64,000 nt of DNA from Streptomyces sp. NRRL F-525 (lineage in GTDB: Bacteria; Actinomycetota; Actinomycetes; Streptomycetales; Streptomycetaceae): NCBI RefSeq assembly GCF_000716605.1, contig NZ_JNXE01000009.1, positions 1-64,000 on the forward strand. Direction: 5' to 3'. The position numbers and the translations under genes were made by a program. Positions 42,228 through 51,014 of this stretch are shown piece after piece. Within the stretch, counting starts at the first letter, position 1, and each line of letters opens with the position of its first letter. The notes under the pieces were generated by a model. It was not told where the DNA came from and searched no databases. It saw nothing but the letters and a program-made list of their open reading frames with translations.

Positions 42228-42280
42228 GGAGCCTGTTGGCTCAGCTGATCAGATTCGCGACGAAAGGGAATGGTTGTACG
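42228..42280 (-). promoter_or_regulatory. Upstream block of secreted paralogue B, shared with paralogue A
   Basis: This is the second copy of the 53-base block described at 41287-41339. Here it lies 28 bases before the ATG, closer than in paralogue A. The conserved segments are again GGAGCCTGTTGGCTCA, GATTCGCGAC and GGTTGTACG on the plus strand. Confidence 0.6.
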
Positions 42281-42325
42281 AGTAGTGAACTTTTCTCGGA
42301 ACGGCCGTGAAGATCGTCGGCCCGC

Positions 42326-45300
42326 TCAGTCGAACCACCGGTCCCGAGCCAGTTCCTCCGTCCGCGACGGGTCCTCCAGCAGTGCCGCCACCTCGAAGCG
42401 GCGCGGCCACTGCCCGGCCGCCCAGGCGAGGCCGGCCGCCACGCCCTCCAGGGTCGACGCGTGCAGCACCCCGTCGCGGGTCCGGCGCCAGTCGATCTCG
42501 ACGCCGTCCACGACGAGTTCGTCGTGTTCGACGTAGGTCGCGGGGGTGAGCGGGCCGAGGAGGGTCCGGACGGATTCCGGTACGTCGTGCTCGGCGCCCT
42601 CGGAGGTGACCTCGCCGGTGACCGACTCGCTCAGGCGGCGGACCTGGAAGAGTTCGGCCAACTCGGCCGCCCTGGAAGGGCGTACGGGGAGGAGCGGGGT
42701 GCCGGAGGTGAAGGGGAGCAGGTCGGGTGAGTCGACGACCACCGCGTCGGCGGCGTCCACGACCGTCACCTCGCCGTCGACCACGGCGCGCAGGTCGTCC
42801 GGGAGGGTGACCTGTTCCGGGTCGAGGTCGGCCAACGCGCTGTAGAGGGCGTGCAGTTGGGTGCCGGTGACCTCGCGGTCCGGGTCGGCGAGGCGGTCGA
42901 GGAGTTCGGCGGCGCCGCCAGGCTCGTCGAGGAGGGCGGCGACGGAGGTGCGGACGCCGAGTGCGCGGAGGACCTGTTCGTCGTCGAAGCCGGTCGCGTC
43001 GGCCTCGTCGTAGAGGCCACGCAGGAGCGGGTCTCCGCCGGCCGCCAGCAGGCCTGCCGGGCGGCGGCCGTCGAGGACCGGGTGGCCGCGCAACCACCAA
43101 GCGGTGTACGGCCGTACGAGCTCGTGGGTGCCGTCGGGCAGGAGGACGCGGACCTGCTGGGTGATCGCGTCGCGGAGCGGGGGCCGGGCGAGGAGGGCGA
43201 GGGCCTGGGGCCAGCGGTCCTCGTCGACCAGGTCCAGGTCGCGTACGGCGACCAGTTCGGTGGCGACCGGGGGTACGGGGCTGTCGGGGAAGCGGTCGAG
43301 GACGTCCTCCGACCACACGTCCACGGAGTCCAGCAGGCCGGGGTCGTCGGGTTCCGCGAAGTCGCTGTCGCGGGGCTCCAGTTCGTCCGGGTCGAGGACG
43401 ACGTCGGTGGCGCGGACGAGGGCGAAGGTGGCGAGGACTCCGCAGGCGGCGAGGGGCTGTTCGCCCCATCGGTCGGCCAAGTCGGCCTCGACGAAGGGCA
43501 GTTCGTCGTCCCGCATCACCTGGGCGAACGGGCTGCCGGGGAGGACCAGTTCGCCGGCGGGGGCGAGTTCGCCGTCCTCGTCGGGCAGGGCGAGGGCGCC
43601 GAGCCAGGGTTCGTCACCGGGTTCGAGGCCCGCGTCCCGGACGAGGGCGAGGACGGTCTCCGCCAACTCGTCGCTGTCCGGGGCGACTTCGTCCCACATG
43701 GCCCCGCCCTCCTCGTCGAGGGAGGCGGCCACGGCGGCCCGTACCTGGGGTGTCGTGAGGACGGCTCGGGGGGTCGCGGGCAGCGCGCCGAGCTTCTCCA
43801 GGAGGGGGTGCGCGGCGTCCGGGTGGGCGACCTTGAGGCCGAGGCGGGCCAGGACTTCGGGCTCCACCTGGGCCGAGTCGGCGGTGGGGAGGAGGACTTG
43901 GCGCGGGCCGATCGTCGTCCTGCCGTCGGCGAGCGGCACGGGCAGGCCGGTGAGGCGGTCGGGGTCCACGCCCGCGAGGCTGTCGTAGAGCCGACGCCAC
44001 CAGTCGGGGCCCTTCTCCAGGCCTGCCAGGCGGTCGACGGCGTCGGTGAGGGGGACGCGGGCGACGCCCAACGTCCGTAGTTCCACGCGGCGTTCGAGTC
44101 CGGCGGGGAGGATCGTGGGCAGTACCTCGGCGAGGACGCGCACGGTGTCGGCGCCCGCGCCCTCGACGACCTCGGCGTCCCGGGGGCGTAGCGCCTCGGG
44201 CAACTCCGGTTCGTCGGTGGGGGGTTCGAGGGCGGGCGGGAGGAAGGCCGTGCGCGGGAGGCGCTGGAGGATCGCCTGGCGGAGGGTGCCGTCCAGCTCC
44301 CCCTTGCCCAGGGGGCCGGGGACGAGGTCGATGATGCCGGTGGTCACCGGGCGCCAGGCGGCGAGGAGTTCGACGTAGGCGTCGGCCGCGCGCTCCACGA
44401 CGAAGTCGGTGAGGGGGCCGGGGGCGGCGTGGCGGCGGGTGGTGTCGAGGGGGAGCGAGGCGATCAACAGGGCGGGTACGCCCAGGGGTTCGTCGCTCGG
44501 GGTGGGGGCGTGGACGACGGGGCTGGTGCGGGGGCGGGCCGGGGTTCCGTCCTCGTCGACGGGTACGGCCCAGGTCACGGACCAGTAGGGGCGCAGCCGC
44601 TCCTCGACGGGGCGGTCGGCGAGGAGTTCCTTGGCCAGCTCCCCGTGCGCGGCGGTCGTACGCCAGCGGGTGGTTCCGTCGCGGCTGTCGTCCACGACGG
44701 TGTCGGCGCGGTCGGTGCGGCGGGTGAGGGTGCGGGGGGCCTGGTCGCCGACCTCGACCACGACCTCGGTCAGCCCCGGGAGGGCGAGGAGGAGCGCGTC
44801 GTCCACGGCGCCGAGGAGGCGCTCGGCGAGGTCCTCGGCGGCGGTGTCGCGGAGGGGGAGGATGACGACCGTGTCGTAGGAGTCGGGGGCGGTGCCCTCG
44901 GCGGCGAACGGGAGGCGCAGCAGCGGGATGTGGCCGTCGCGGCGGCGGATCTCGGTGCCGAGGCCGGGGCTGTGGCGGGCGGTGTCGTCGGCGAGGGCGC
45001 GGGCCTCGGCGAGGGACCAGCGGACGCCGCCGTGCCGTCCGAGGACGGCGGGTTCGTCGGTGACGGCGACGACGGCGGCGAAGCCGACACCGAACCGTCC
45101 GACGGCGCTGTCACCGGCGTCGCGCTTCGCCGAGGCGCGGAGGGTGGCGAGGGACTCGACACCGGTGGCGTCGAGGGGGGCGCCGGTGTTGGCGGCGCAC
45201 AGCACGCCGTCGCGGAGGGTGAGCCGCAGCCGGCCGGCCACGCCCGCGCGGGCGGCGGCGTCGGCGGCGTTCTGCGCGAGCTCGACGACGAGCCGGTCGC

Positions 45301-45451
45301 GGTACCCGCCGAGGACGAGGTCCTCCTCGGCGTTGGCGTCCTCGCGGAACCGGGCCGGGCTGGTCGCCCAGGCGTCGAGCACCCCACGCCGCAGTCGGGC
45401 GGTGCCGAACGGGTCGGCACCCTCGGCGGCGGGCCGCACGAACTTACTCAC
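42326..45451 (-). CDS. Sacsin-like GHKL ATPase, 1041 residues
   Basis: A large protein with an N-terminal Hsp90-type ATPase related to the repeated domain of sacsin. The N-box ELAQNAADAA (57-66), the DNGxG-like NTGAPLD (88-94) and the lid motif GRFGVGFAA (118-126) are visible. The remaining 750 residues are acidic, Leu/Asp-rich and without recognised domains. It may be a chaperone-like ATPase; the bacterial role is unknown. The ATG start is GC-flanked, with only a weak AGGAGAG upstream. The preceding gene on the same strand is DUF3027, 205 bases away, with a CTAACCG element in between. Confidence 0.85.
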   Translation of the reverse strand: MSKFVRPAAEGADPFGTARLRRGVLDAWATSPARFREDANAEEDLVLGGYRDRLVVELAQNAADAAARAGVAGRLRLTLRDGVLCAANTGAPLDATGVESLATLRASAKRDAGDSAVGRFGVGFAAVVAVTDEPAVLGRHGGVRWSLAEARALADDTARHSPGLGTEIRRRDGHIPLLRLPFAAEGTAPDSYDTVVILPLRDTAAEDLAERLLGAVDDALLLALPGLTEVVVEVGDQAPRTLTRRTDRADTVVDDSRDGTTRWRTTAAHGELAKELLADRPVEERLRPYWSVTWAVPVDEDGTPARPRTSPVVHAPTPSDEPLGVPALLIASLPLDTTRRHAAPGPLTDFVVERAADAYVELLAAWRPVTTGIIDLVPGPLGKGELDGTLRQAILQRLPRTAFLPPALEPPTDEPELPEALRPRDAEVVEGAGADTVRVLAEVLPTILPAGLERRVELRTLGVARVPLTDAVDRLAGLEKGPDWWRRLYDSLAGVDPDRLTGLPVPLADGRTTIGPRQVLLPTADSAQVEPEVLARLGLKVAHPDAAHPLLEKLGALPATPRAVLTTPQVRAAVAASLDEEGGAMWDEVAPDSDELAETVLALVRDAGLEPGDEPWLGALALPDEDGELAPAGELVLPGSPFAQVMRDDELPFVEADLADRWGEQPLAACGVLATFALVRATDVVLDPDELEPRDSDFAEPDDPGLLDSVDVWSEDVLDRFPDSPVPPVATELVAVRDLDLVDEDRWPQALALLARPPLRDAITQQVRVLLPDGTHELVRPYTAWWLRGHPVLDGRRPAGLLAAGGDPLLRGLYDEADATGFDDEQVLRALGVRTSVAALLDEPGGAAELLDRLADPDREVTGTQLHALYSALADLDPEQVTLPDDLRAVVDGEVTVVDAADAVVVDSPDLLPFTSGTPLLPVRPSRAAELAELFQVRRLSESVTGEVTSEGAEHDVPESVRTLLGPLTPATYVEHDELVVDGVEIDWRRTRDGVLHASTLEGVAAGLAWAAGQWPRRFEVAALLEDPSRTEELARDRWFD

Positions 45452-45555
45452 GTACGTTCACTCTCCTCATCGGCGTCGCGATGAAGGTACCGCGCGGCGA
45501 GGGGTGGGGTTGCCGGGGAGGGTGTCCGGTGCGCGGGGGCGAGGGGTCGCCGGAA

Positions 45556-45612
45556 GCCGGGGGTGAATCTAACCGGTGTCCGACCTGATGACCGGTTAGA
45601 AAAGACCCCGGC
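45556..45612. repeat. Nested inverted repeat carrying CTAACCG-N17-CGGTTAG (copy 3 of 3)
   Basis: Outer arms GCCGGGG (45556-45562) and CCCCGGC (45606-45612), a 6-base unpaired strip on each side, inner arms CTAACCG (45569-45575) and CGGTTAG (45593-45599), and a 17-base loop. The plan is the same as at 50-118, and GGAAGCCGGGG at the left edge is also shared. It lies between the DUF3027 gene and the sacsin-like gene. There is no T run to suggest a terminator. The rest of this 205-base gap shows no gene. Confidence 0.75.
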
Positions 45613-45656
45613 CTGCGGGAGTCCGCCGTAGCCGAGCAGCCGCCCCGCCGCAGCGG

Positions 45657-46583
45657 CTACGAGTGCCCCAGCTCCGCCGTTTCCTCGTCCGCCCCCACCG
45701 ACACCGAGCCCGAGTCCGCCGAAGGCCGCAGCGGGAACGGGTCCACCATCGTCTCGTCGATCACCGGGGCCGGGGGCTGGGGCGGTTTGGGCATGATGGC
45801 TGCTTCCGAGTGGCCGCCGCAGCCGTAGGCCAGGGAGACGACGTGGCCGTCCGCCGGGGAGAACTCGTTGGCGCAGACGCCGAAGGCCTGGCCCAGGGAG
45901 CCGCCGATCGCGACCAGGAAGCCGCAGCTGACGCAGGCCGCGGGGGCCGCCTGGGCCATCGGGGTCTTCGGGCCGAAGCCGTCCTCCCAGCGGTCGGCGG
46001 CGACGTGGAGGCCGTAGCGGGAGAGGACTCGGGCGCGGCGGATGCCCAGTTCCTCGGCCACCGCGGCGATCGAGCCCCGGGTCGGGGCCACAGGCAGGGC
46101 AGACGGCGCTCCCGCCGTCACCTCCGCGTCCTCCGACTCGACCAGTTCCGCCATCTCCTCGGAGACCGCGGAGTTCGGCGGGGGCTCGTCCTCGCCCGTG
46201 TAGCCGGGCTCCAGGCGGAGGTCCTCCGCGTCGGTGGGGAGGAGGTCGCCGGGGCCCATGTCGCCGGGGCGGAGGCGTTCGCTCCACGGGACCCATTCGG
46301 GGGCCAGGAGGGAGTCCGGGCCGGGGAGCAGGACGACCTCGTCGAGAGTCACCAGCTTCGCGCGGGACGCCCTCGCGACCGTCACCGCCCAGCGCCAGCC
46401 GCGGTAGCCGAACTCCTTGCATTCGAAGAAGTGCGTGACCACCCGGTCGCCGTCGGATTCGACGCCGGCGTGCTCGCCGACCACGCCGGGCGCGGCGGCC
46501 TCCTCGGCTGCGGCACGGGCGAGGTCGACGGCCTCGGCGCACAGGCGGTCAGGGGTGCGGCTTCGCGTGGTCGCTGCGCTCAC
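45657..46583 (-). CDS. DUF3027 family protein
   Basis: A 308-residue actinobacterial protein of the DUF3027 family. It opens with an Ala-rich helical region and THFFECKEFGYRGWRWAVTV, has a central acidic segment (ELVESEDAEV), and ends with a probable zinc site built from CVSC, C near FGVCANEFSPADG and YGCGGHSEA. The start is GTG at 46583 after AGGAGAG. No function is established; the Cys cluster suggests metal binding. It is convergent with nothing and divergent from the MFS gene at 46983. Confidence 0.88.
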   Translation of the reverse strand: MSAATTRSRTPDRLCAEAVDLARAAAEEAAAPGVVGEHAGVESDGDRVVTHFFECKEFGYRGWRWAVTVARASRAKLVTLDEVVLLPGPDSLLAPEWVPWSERLRPGDMGPGDLLPTDAEDLRLEPGYTGEDEPPPNSAVSEEMAELVESEDAEVTAGAPSALPVAPTRGSIAAVAEELGIRRARVLSRYGLHVAADRWEDGFGPKTPMAQAAPAACVSCGFLVAIGGSLGQAFGVCANEFSPADGHVVSLAYGCGGHSEAAIMPKPPQPPAPVIDETMVDPFPLRPSADSGSVSVGADEETAELGHS

Positions 46584-46982
46584 AGGTATCGCTTCTCTCC
46601 TACGCCGTCTCACGGGTGCGCCTGGTGTGGCGAAGGGAGCGGACGGAGCGGCTGAAAGACATGTACCAGGCCCTGGGGGCACTGGTGGACTACCGCTTCG
46701 ACGTCCGCGCCCGATCGCGCTCGGGCACGCCTACGCCATCCATTCTGCGGGATGGCCGAGAGGCGCGCGGCCGAGAACAATCGCCACGGCGCGCTACGCA
46801 CGCTACCTTCTCCCGCGCCATGCGCCCACACCGACGGCCTCTTGGGCGATGCGCGGCGGTCACCCGGAGACACGTGGAACGGTCGGCCGGGGACCTGTGG
46901 AACGGCCCAGAATCCACTTCCGTACGCCTCCATACGTGCGGTAACCGCACTACTAGGGCCGTTCTCGGGGCACTATGACGGG
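46584..46982. promoter_or_regulatory. Divergent region with dyad GTGCGGTAACCGCAC and TACTAG box
   Basis: These 399 bases between the DUF3027 and MFS genes hold no gene that I can support. Frames crossing it have poor codon use. At 46936-46950 GTGCGGTAACCGCAC is a perfect 7+1+7 dyad, followed immediately by TACTAG (46951-46956), a possible -10 for the rightward MFS gene 27 bases later. The dyad would then cover the -35 spacer, as a repressor site does. Confidence 0.45.
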
Positions 46983-48407
46983 GTGGCAGCCGCGAGGTCG
47001 CCCCAAGGTGCCACCGGGATCGGTGGCACGAAGGGGAACATCCGAGGTGGCGGTTCGGGCCGGGTGAGCGGTTCCGTCCGTGCGATGGGCCGTGCCCTGC
47101 ACTTCCCCGTCACCGGTACCGCCCGCGGCATCCGCAAGGCCACGCACGCCCACGGCGCGGGCGAGTCGGGCCTCGGCCGGCTGATCGAACTGCACGCGGT
47201 GAACGGCGCGGGTGACGTGATGATCACGGTCGCCCTCGCCTCGACCGTCTTCTTCTCCGTGCCGACCGATGAAGCGCGGGGGCGGGTCGCTCTGTATCTC
47301 GCGATCACGATGGCGCCCTTCACTGTTCTCGCGCCGGTGATCGGGCCCCTGCTCGACAAGCTTCCGCACGGGCGCCGTGCCGCCATGGCCGCCGCGATGC
47401 TGGCCCGTGCCCTCCTCGCGCTGATCATCTCCGGCGCGGTCGCCAGCGGCAGCCTGGAGCTGTATCCGGCGGCCCTGGGCGCCCTGGTCGCCTCGAAGGC
47501 GTACGGCGTCGTCAGAAGCGCCGTGGTGCCCCGGCTGCTGCCACCCCGTATCTCGCTGGTGAAGGCGAACTCCAGAGTCACCCTCGCCGGGCTCCTCGCC
47601 ACCGGCGTCGCCGCCCCGATCGCGGGCGGCCTGCACGCCATCGGCGACCCCTGGCCGCTCTACGGCGCCTTCGTGATCTTCGTCGCGGGTACGGTCCTGT
47701 GTTTCTTCCTGGACCCCAAGGTCGACTCGGCCAAGGGCGAGGACACGGCGCTGCTCGCGGCCGACGCGGACCATCTGCACGGCCCGCATCCCAAGGAGGT
47801 CAAGCGGCCGGGGCTGCGCACGGTCGGCATCGCCGTCACCCACGCGCTGGGCGCCAACGCGGCGCTGCGCTGGCTCTCCGGGTTCCTGACCTTCTTCCTC
47901 GCGTTCCTGCTGCGCGAGCATCCGATGACCGGGCAGAGCGCGGCCGTGTCGCTGGGCATAGTCGCGGTCTCGGCGGGCGTGGGCAACGCGCTCGGTACGG
48001 CGGTCGGGTCCTGGCTGCGGCAACGGGCCCCGGAACTCATCATCGTGACCGTGATGGCGGTCGTGCTGGGCGCGGCGGTCACGGCGGCGATCTTCTTCGG
48101 CGCGGCCCTGGTGGCCTGTCTCGCCGCCGCCGCCGGGTTCTGCCAGGCGCTGGCCAAGCTGTCCCTGGACGCGCTGATCCAGCGGGACGTGCCCGAGCTG
48201 GTGCGCACCTCGGCGTTCGCGCGCTCGGAGACGATGCTCCAGATGGCCTGGGTGCTCGGCGGCGCGATCGGCATCGTCATGCCGCTGAACGGCGCCCTCG
48301 GCTTCACCCTCGCCGCCGCGGTCATCGCCCTGGGCTGGCTGACCACCCTGCGCGGCCTGCTCGCCTCGGCCCGCCACGGGGCCGGCGGACGCCCGCGAGT
48401 GGCCTAA
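46983..48407 (+). CDS. MFS-type membrane protein
   Basis: A 474-residue protein with about eleven or twelve helices in the MFS fold (GAGDVMITVALASTVFFSVP, TMAPFTVLAPVIGPLLDKLP, LARALLALIISGAVA). A basic, Gly/Ser-rich N-terminal region of about 70 residues precedes them. GTG at 46983 is preferred: it opens the family-like start AAARSPQGATGIGG. Earlier starts fall in a stretch with poor codon use. No Shine-Dalgarno box is evident. The substrate is unknown. The gene is followed by the DUF2771 lipoprotein and mqnB. Confidence 0.82.
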   Translation: MAAARSPQGATGIGGTKGNIRGGGSGRVSGSVRAMGRALHFPVTGTARGIRKATHAHGAGESGLGRLIELHAVNGAGDVMITVALASTVFFSVPTDEARGRVALYLAITMAPFTVLAPVIGPLLDKLPHGRRAAMAAAMLARALLALIISGAVASGSLELYPAALGALVASKAYGVVRSAVVPRLLPPRISLVKANSRVTLAGLLATGVAAPIAGGLHAIGDPWPLYGAFVIFVAGTVLCFFLDPKVDSAKGEDTALLAADADHLHGPHPKEVKRPGLRTVGIAVTHALGANAALRWLSGFLTFFLAFLLREHPMTGQSAAVSLGIVAVSAGVGNALGTAVGSWLRQRAPELIIVTVMAVVLGAAVTAAIFFGAALVACLAAAAGFCQALAKLSLDALIQRDVPELVRTSAFARSETMLQMAWVLGGAIGIVMPLNGALGFTLAAAVIALGWLTTLRGLLASARHGAGGRPRVA

Positions 48408-48480
48408 CCCGGACCACCCGGCCCGCCGCGCCGCACCCCACGTGGGGGGAGTACTGGACGGGCCCGATAGCCTTCGCCCC

Positions 48481-48945
48481 ATGACCATGCAATCCGCTGT
48501 GCGACGCCGCCGCGCCGTCGCCGCCGCCGGCGCCGTTTCCGCCGGACTGCTCGTCCTGTCGGCGTGCGACAAGCCGACGCCGATCTCGACGATCACCGTC
48601 GGGAGGAACTCGGTCCACACCGAGGCCACCTGCTACAACGACGGCGACGCGGTGAAGACCGCGGACCTGGCGAAGTGCCTGAAGGCCTCCACGTCGATCT
48701 CGGTGGACCCGGACGACACCGTGCGCTTCGGTGTCGACCCGAAGATCGCCGACAACGGCTGGACGATCCTGATGAACGGTCAGCCGCTGACCGACTCCAG
48801 CAAGAAGACGTACCGCACGATCCCCGGCAGCGTGTTCTTCAACACCCAGTACGGCGCGACCGGCAACTCGACCGTCGTCTCCATCAAGGAGGGCGACAAG
48901 ACGGTCAAGGGCCTGTGGTCCTTCAAGTTCAAGAAGGACTCCTGA
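48481..48945 (+). CDS. DUF2771 lipoprotein
   Basis: A 154-residue protein with a twin-Arg-like basic start (MQSAVRRRRAVAAAG), a hydrophobic segment and a lipobox LSAC with the modified Cys at about 29. It is therefore anchored to the outer face of the membrane. The mature part is a small beta-rich domain (DDTVRFGVDPKIADNGWTIL), matching DUF2771. The function is unknown. Its TGA overlaps the putative CTG start of mqnB. Confidence 0.85.
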   Translation: MTMQSAVRRRRAVAAAGAVSAGLLVLSACDKPTPISTITVGRNSVHTEATCYNDGDAVKTADLAKCLKASTSISVDPDDTVRFGVDPKIADNGWTILMNGQPLTDSSKKTYRTIPGSVFFNTQYGATGNSTVVSIKEGDKTVKGLWSFKFKKDS

Positions 48946-49607
48946 CCACGGCCTCCTTCCGTATCCTCGTCGCCACCGCCGTCCCCGCCGAACGGGACGC
49001 GGTGGCACGGGCGTTCACCGGCGACAGCGCGGTCGATGTCATCGCCGCCGGGGTGGGTCCCGCCGCAGCCGCCGCCGCTACGGCCGTCGCGCTCGCCGGT
49101 GCCCCGTACGACCTCGTCGTCTCCGCCGGGATCGCCGGTGGCTTCCAGCCCGAGGCGCCCGTCGGCTCGCTCGTGATCGCCGACGAGATCACCGCGGCCG
49201 ACCTGGGCGCGGAGACCCCGGACGGGTTCGTCCCGGTCACCGAACTCGGCTTCGGCGCCGTCACCCACCGTCCGCCGAATGCACTCGTACGAGATCTCGC
49301 GGCGGCCACCGGCGCCCGCACCGGAGCCGTACTCACCGTCTCCACGGTGACCGGAACCGCCGCCCGCGCCACGGAACTTCGCGCCCGCCACCCCCGGGCC
49401 CTCGCGGAGGCGATGGAGGGCTTCGGGGTGGCCGAGGCCGCCGCCGCCCACGGCATCCCCGTCCTGGAACTGCGCGCGGTCTCCAACCCCGTCGGCCCGC
49501 GCGACCGCGCCGCCTGGCGGATCGGCGACGCGCTCGCGGCCCTGACCGAGGGATTCGGGAAGTGCGCGCCCGTACTGGAGAGTTGGAACCCGTATGACAA
49601 CCAGTGA
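48942..49607 (+). CDS. mqnB: Futalosine hydrolase MqnB
   Basis: A nucleoside phosphorylase-fold hydrolase of about 221 residues that cleaves futalosine to dehypoxanthinyl futalosine in the alternative menaquinone pathway. The family pattern is visible in RILVATAVPAERDAV, SAGIAGGF, the catalytic region EAMEGFGVAEAA and the C-terminal RAVSNPVGPRDRAAWRI. The start is uncertain. CTG at 48942 gives a coupled CTGA overlap with DUF2771, and GTG at 48915 is an alternative; no ATG exists. It overlaps mqnD by 14 bases, so both are in one operon. Confidence 0.9.
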   Translation: MTTASFRILVATAVPAERDAVARAFTGDSAVDVIAAGVGPAAAAAATAVALAGAPYDLVVSAGIAGGFQPEAPVGSLVIADEITAADLGAETPDGFVPVTELGFGAVTHRPPNALVRDLAAATGARTGAVLTVSTVTGTAARATELRARHPRALAEAMEGFGVAEAAAAHGIPVLELRAVSNPVGPRDRAAWRIGDALAALTEGFGKCAPVLESWNPYDNQ

Positions 49608-50466
49608 GCAGCCGCTGCAGATCGCCTTCTCCCCCTGCCCCAACGACACGTTCGTCTTCGACGCGTGGGCCCACGGCCGGGTGCCGGGTGCGCCCGCGCT
49701 CGACGTGACCTTCGCGGACATCGACATCACCAACGGCATGGCCGAACGCGGTGAGTTGGATGTGCTGAAGGTGTCGTACGCCGTGCTGCCGTACGTTCTC
49801 GACGAGTACGCGCTGCTGCCGTGCGGGGGTGCGCTGGGGCGGGGGTGCGGGCCGCTCGTCCTCACCCGGGGGGCGGACGTGGATCTCACCGGTCGTACCG
49901 TCGCCGTGCCGAGTGAGCGGTCGACCGCGTATCTGCTCTTCCGGCTCTGGGCCGCGGACACGATTCCGGGTGGGGTCGGGGAGATCGTGGTCATGCCGTT
50001 CCACGAGATCATGCCGGCCGTGCGGGACGGGAAGGTCGACGCGGGGCTCGTCATCCACGAGGCGCGGTTCACGTACCAGAACTACGGGCTGCACAAGCTC
50101 GCGGACATGGGTGAGCACTGGGAGGCGACGACCGGGCTGCCGATCCCGCTGGGCGCGATCATCGCGAAGCGGTCGCTGGGCGCCGAGCGGTTGAACCTGC
50201 TCGCCGACTCGATCCGGGCGTCGGTCCGCGCCGCCTGGGACGACCCCGAGGTCTCCCGGCCGTACGTCATGGAGCACGCGCAGGAGATGGACCCGGGCGT
50301 CGCCGACCAGCACATCGGCCTGTACGTCAACGAGTTCACGGCGGACCTCGGCGAGGACGGCTACGCGGCGATCCGGGGGTTGCTCACCCGTGCGGCGGCC
50401 GAGGGGCTGGTTCCTCCCCTCGGCCCGAACTCGCTCGAATTTCCCCAGCGCCTGAAGATCCGCTGA
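49594..50466 (+). CDS. mqnD: 1,4-dihydroxy-6-naphthoate synthase MqnD
   Basis: A 290-residue enzyme of the futalosine menaquinone pathway that turns cyclic dehypoxanthinyl futalosine into 1,4-dihydroxy-6-naphthoate. It has the periplasmic-binding-protein-like fold of the family: FSPCPNDTFVFDAW at the start, the KVSYAVLPYV strand, and the conserved GLVIHEARFTYQ with the active-site His. The length is typical. It is translated with mqnB (14-base overlap) and convergent with the cold-shock gene 13 bases further on. Confidence 0.95.
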   Translation: MTTSEQPLQIAFSPCPNDTFVFDAWAHGRVPGAPALDVTFADIDITNGMAERGELDVLKVSYAVLPYVLDEYALLPCGGALGRGCGPLVLTRGADVDLTGRTVAVPSERSTAYLLFRLWAADTIPGGVGEIVVMPFHEIMPAVRDGKVDAGLVIHEARFTYQNYGLHKLADMGEHWEATTGLPIPLGAIIAKRSLGAERLNLLADSIRASVRAAWDDPEVSRPYVMEHAQEMDPGVADQHIGLYVNEFTADLGEDGYAAIRGLLTRAAAEGLVPPLGPNSLEFPQRLKIR

Positions 50467-50479
50467 ATCTCCCGGACTT

Positions 50480-50863
50480 CTACACGTCCAACTGGTCGGC
50501 GACCGCCCGCAGCAGGCCCGCGATCTTCGCACCCGCGGGCTTGTCGGGATAGCGGCCGCGTTCCAGCATGGGCGTGATGTTCTCGAGCAGGGTCGTCAAG
50601 TCCTGGACGATGGAGGCCAGTTCGTCCGGCTTCTTGCGCTGGGCCGCCGCGACCGACGGGGTCGGGTCGAGCAGGGTCACCGAGAGGGCCTGGTCGCCGC
50701 GCTGACCGGCGACGACCCCGAACTCCACGCGCTGTCCGGGCTTCAGGGCATCAACTCCGGCGGGCAGAACCGAGGAATGGACGAAGACGTCACCGCCGTC
50801 GTCACGGGAGAGAAAGCCGAAGCCCTTCTCGCTGTTGAACCACTTGACCTTGCCGGTAGGCAC
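50480..50863 (-). CDS. Cold-shock domain protein with C-terminal helical extension
   Basis: 127 residues: an N-terminal cold-shock domain (about 1-65) with both RNA-binding motifs, GKVKWFNSEKGFGFLS and DVFVHSSVL, then an extension of about 55 residues (LASIVQDLTTLLENITPMLE in part) predicted to be helical. Ordinary Csp proteins stop near 67 residues, so this is the longer actinobacterial type. It should bind single-stranded nucleic acid; the helix may mediate oligomerisation. A 9-base hairpin lies in the upstream region, 48 bases before the start. Confidence 0.92.
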   Translation of the reverse strand: MPTGKVKWFNSEKGFGFLSRDDGGDVFVHSSVLPAGVDALKPGQRVEFGVVAGQRGDQALSVTLLDPTPSVAAAQRKKPDELASIVQDLTTLLENITPMLERGRYPDKPAGAKIAGLLRAVADQLDV

Positions 50864-50910
50864 GTCTGTCCTCGTCCTCGTACTCGTCGGAAAACTGCTT
50901 CGGATAGCAG

Positions 50911-50937
50911 ACCGGCGGGGCGTCGGGGCCCGCCGGT
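50911..50937. promoter_or_regulatory. Hairpin in the leader of the cold-shock gene
   Basis: ACCGGCGGG (50911-50919) and CCCGCCGGT (50929-50937) are perfect complements with a 9-base loop. It is 48 bases upstream of the cold-shock ATG. If transcribed it would form a stable leader hairpin, a feature used in some cold-shock mRNAs. It could as well belong to the divergent membrane gene. Confidence 0.3.
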
Positions 50938-51014
50938 ACCAAGGCTAATGGTCTTCAGGCCGGTGACAAGACGTCGCCGGGTTGTTCCTTTGCGCAGGGA
51001 ACTACCCTGGTCCA

